Source: Clostridiales bacterium UBA4696
Lineage (GTDB): Bacteria; Bacillota; Clostridia; Oscillospirales; Oscillospiraceae
DNA: 14,467 nt
Assembly: GCA_002404795.1 (NCBI GenBank)
Contig: DHKK01000200.1
Span: 1 to 14,467 of the forward strand
Direction of reading: 5' to 3'
This document shows positions 13,079 through 14,467 of this stretch, piece after piece. Positions within the stretch are counted from its first letter, which is position 1, and the number at the start of each line of letters is the position of its first letter. The translations under genes and the position numbers were made by a program. The notes under the pieces are model-generated. The model was given only the letters and a program-made list of their open reading frames with translations, was not told the origin of the DNA and made no database searches.

Positions 13079-14212
13079 TTACGCCAAACGCGTGCCGCCG
13101 GTCTGGCGGATGGAGAGCACGTGGCAGCTGCCCGCGCCCAATACGGCCTCCGCCCCGCTGCGGAACTGCCCGAGCATCTCATCCGGCACGAAGGCGAGGA
13201 TCGTGCCCGCGAAGCCGCCGCCGTGCACGCGGCAGGCGCCGCGGCCGTCCAGCAGCTTTTCACAAAGAGCCTGTGCCAGCGCCATCTGCTGATGGGCGGT
13301 GCTGCCGAGGGGAATGATATTCTGCAGCAGCATCCACGACGAGCGGCCGGAAGCCCGCACGCCCGCGAGGAAGGTCTCAAAATCGCCGTTTTTCAGCGCC
13401 TGCACCTGCTCGAGCACGCGGCGGTTCTCATCAAAGAAATGCATGGCGCGCAGGACGGCGCGGTCGCCGGTCTGCGCGCGGACTGCCGGCAGCTGCGCAT
13501 AGAACTCCGCCTCATTGACCTCGCGCAGGACCTCCTTGCCGAAGCAGCGCGCGACGCTGCGCATCTCCTGCGGGATGGCGGCGTATTCGTCGGTCAGATC
13601 CGCGTGGTCCGCGCCGGAGTCGAGGATGCAGGGCGTGTAGCCGCAGTGGGCAAAGTCAAATTCCACACGCTCGACCAGCGGCGTCTGGGGATCGGCAAAG
13701 TCGATAAAGACCAGCCCGCCGACGCTCGAGGCCGTCTGGTCCATCAGGCCGCTGGGCTTGCCGAAATAGACGTTCTCCGCGTACTGGCCGATCTGCGCGA
13801 TCTCGACCGCGGTCAGCTTCCGGTCAAAAAACAGCTCGTTCAAAATCGTGCCGATCAGCACCTCGAACGCCGCCGAGGACGACAGCCCGGAGCCGGGCAG
13901 CACCGTGGACCGGACGCTCGCGTCAAAGCCGCGCAGCGCGCAGCCGCGCTGCCGGAAGGCGGCGGCCACGCCGCGCACGATCGCGGCAGTCGTGTTCTTC
14001 TCGTCTTCGTGGATGGACAGATCGTCCAGCCGGATCTCGACGGGCGCATAGCCCTCCGACGCGACGCGGATGCGGTCGTCGTCCCGCAGCGTCACCTCCG
14101 CCGTGGTCTGCATATTGACGGCCGCGGCCAGCACGCAGCCGTGCTGATGGTCGGTATGGTTGCCGCTGATCTCCGTGCGGCCGGGCGCAGAAAAGCGATA
14201 GATCGTTTGCAT
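13079..14212 (-). CDS. galK: Galactokinase family GHMP kinase
   Basis: The protein is a GHMP-superfamily kinase of the galactokinase branch, which uses ATP to phosphorylate C1 of galactose in the Leloir pathway. The 377-residue reading shows the sugar-binding motif as APGRTEISGNHTDHQHG (9-25), the ATP loop PGSGLSSSAA (106-115), the catalytic Asp158 in GLMDQTAS, and the C-terminal glycine motif HGGGFAGT. The first motif differs from the usual GRxNLIGEHTDY: Asn18 replaces the Glu and His22 the Tyr, so another sugar is possible. I chose ATG 14212, with GGAGG 8 bp upstream. ATG 14227, with GGGAGGG 6 bp upstream, would add five residues and cannot be excluded. No galT, galE or transporter is adjacent; a NimA-like flavoprotein follows after 5 bp. 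A promoter lies about 50 bp upstream. Confidence 0.88.
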   Translation of the reverse strand: MQTIYRFSAPGRTEISGNHTDHQHGCVLAAAVNMQTTAEVTLRDDDRIRVASEGYAPVEIRLDDLSIHEDEKNTTAAIVRGVAAAFRQRGCALRGFDASVRSTVLPGSGLSSSAAFEVLIGTILNELFFDRKLTAVEIAQIGQYAENVYFGKPSGLMDQTASSVGGLVFIDFADPQTPLVERVEFDFAHCGYTPCILDSGADHADLTDEYAAIPQEMRSVARCFGKEVLREVNEAEFYAQLPAVRAQTGDRAVLRAMHFFDENRRVLEQVQALKNGDFETFLAGVRASGRSSWMLLQNIIPLGSTAHQQMALAQALCEKLLDGRGACRVHGGGFAGTILAFVPDEMLGQFRSGAEAVLGAGSCHVLSIRQTGGTRLA

Positions 14213-14258
14213 AGCAGGTTCCTCCATCCCCCGCCCTCCCAGGCAGGTCGTTTTTCCC

Positions 14259-14287
14259 ATTATAGTACATTTCCGCGCCGGCGGCAA
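14259..14287 (-). promoter_or_regulatory. Sigma-A promoter for the galK operon
   Basis: On the minus strand TTGCCG (14287-14282) is followed by a 17-bp spacer and a perfect TATAAT (14264-14259). The predicted start near 14252 leaves a leader of about 40 nt. A short inverted repeat GCAGC/GCTGC at about 14300-14315, just upstream of the -35 box, might bind a regulator, but it is too short to call. Confidence 0.8.
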
Positions 14288-14329
14288 GAAGAACGTTGCA
14301 GCAGATCGGAGCTGCCGTCCATTATTATT

Positions 14330-14370
14330 AAACGCACAGAGACTCAAGTGAGTCGGCTGTGCGTTTTTTC
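14330..14370 (+). terminator. Strong hairpin with T run between galK and the transposase
   Basis: AAACGCACAG (14330-14339) pairs with CTGTGCGTTT (14357-14366). An inner stem GACTC/GAGTC (14341-14345 and 14350-14354) closes loop AAGT. A run of six T residues at 14364-14369 follows on the plus strand. There is no plus-strand gene between the SpoIIE terminator and here that needs it. It may instead shield the downstream transposase from outside transcription, or stop minus-strand transcripts. Confidence 0.75.
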
Positions 14371-14395
14371 TTTACTACAACCCCATAGGACGGAG

Positions 14396-14467
14396 GTGAG
14401 ACTGACGGGAAAGTACCGCTACCTGACCTTCGAGGACAGGAAGAAGATCGAGGCGTGGCATCTGCTC
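14396..14467 (+). CDS. IS30-like transposase, N-terminal fragment (cut by window end)
   Basis: The frame reads MRLTGKYRYLTFEDRKKIE and continues to the window end (24 codons). The pattern KYRYLTFEDRKKIE is the start of the N-terminal helix-turn-helix (HTH_38 type) found in IS30-family transposases, where it binds the element ends. The DDE catalytic core would lie beyond the window. GTG at 14396 is the best start: no ATG occurs in frame, and AGGACGGAG precedes it. CTG at 14402 behind GGAGGTGA is less likely because the spacing is too short. With only 24 residues the family call is tentative and intactness cannot be judged. Confidence 0.65.
   Translation, partial: MRLTGKYRYLTFEDRKKIEAWHLL

Larger units (their letters stand above)
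14330..14467 (+). mobile_element. Left part of a probable IS30-family insertion sequence (runs off the window)
   Basis: The transposase start at the window edge implies an insertion sequence entering here. Its left end is not defined. The hairpin at 14330-14370 may lie inside the element as a read-through block, or may contain the terminal inverted repeat. The right end and any target duplication are outside the window, so the left boundary given is a guess. Confidence 0.4.

Noticed and set aside
1..14467. CRISPR arrays, tRNA or rRNA genes, phage or defence islands
   Set aside because: No regularly spaced repeats, no cloverleaf or rRNA sequence, and no such proteins were seen on either strand.

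Overview
The window looks like chromosomal DNA from a GC-rich, spore-forming member of the Clostridia, most likely of the Oscillospiraceae/Ruminococcaceae group. The evidence is the GC-rich coding sequence with strong AGGAGG-type ribosome binding sites, a SpoIIE sporulation phosphatase, the dgt-dnaG-rpoD gene order, a Bacillus-type long SRP RNA, and a 107-bp double-hairpin TGTAGGGG...CCCCTACA repeat of a kind I associate with gut Clostridia. The genus cannot be fixed from the sequence alone.

Left block (1-6862, all on +): after the tail of an unidentified gene and its terminator come hflX (ribosome-associated GTPase) and a YigZ/IMPACT-family gene whose start overlaps the hflX stop by one base. 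Next are a dNTP triphosphohydrolase (dgt), a miniature inverted-repeat element, and dnaG (primase, TTG start), followed 3 bp later by rpoD (housekeeping sigma factor). A good sigma-A promoter then drives acpP (acyl carrier protein). Only about 14 bp after acpP begins the long SRP RNA, which ends in a strong intrinsic terminator. This block is core machinery: ribosome rescue, nucleotide pool control, replication priming, transcription initiation, fatty acid synthesis and protein targeting.

Middle block (6869-10097, on -): a sigma-A-like promoter at 10069-10097 precedes a probable three-gene operon, read right to left: a CYTH-domain (triphosphate tunnel) protein, nicotinate phosphoribosyltransferase (pncB) and a Gfo/Idh/MocA-family NAD(P)-dependent oxidoreductase. 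Divergent from it, spoIIE (10209-12242) encodes a multi-pass membrane PP2C phosphatase. Its last codons and stop lie inside a palindromic repeat-like sequence.

Right block (12325-14287, on -): galactokinase-family gene, a pyridoxamine-5'-phosphate-oxidase/NimA-like flavoprotein and an 89-residue two-helix membrane protein form a tight operon behind a TTGCCG-N17-TATAAT promoter. A bidirectional hairpin separates this operon from spoIIE. At the far right, a hairpin terminator and the first 24 codons of an IS30-like transposase suggest that an insertion sequence starts at the window edge.

I found no CRISPR array, phage genes, defence island or secondary-metabolite cluster. The window is mostly ordinary housekeeping DNA. 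The items most worth checking are the acpP-SRP RNA arrangement, the miniature repeat in front of dnaG, the divergent sugar-binding motif of the galactokinase, and the repeat-derived end of SpoIIE.
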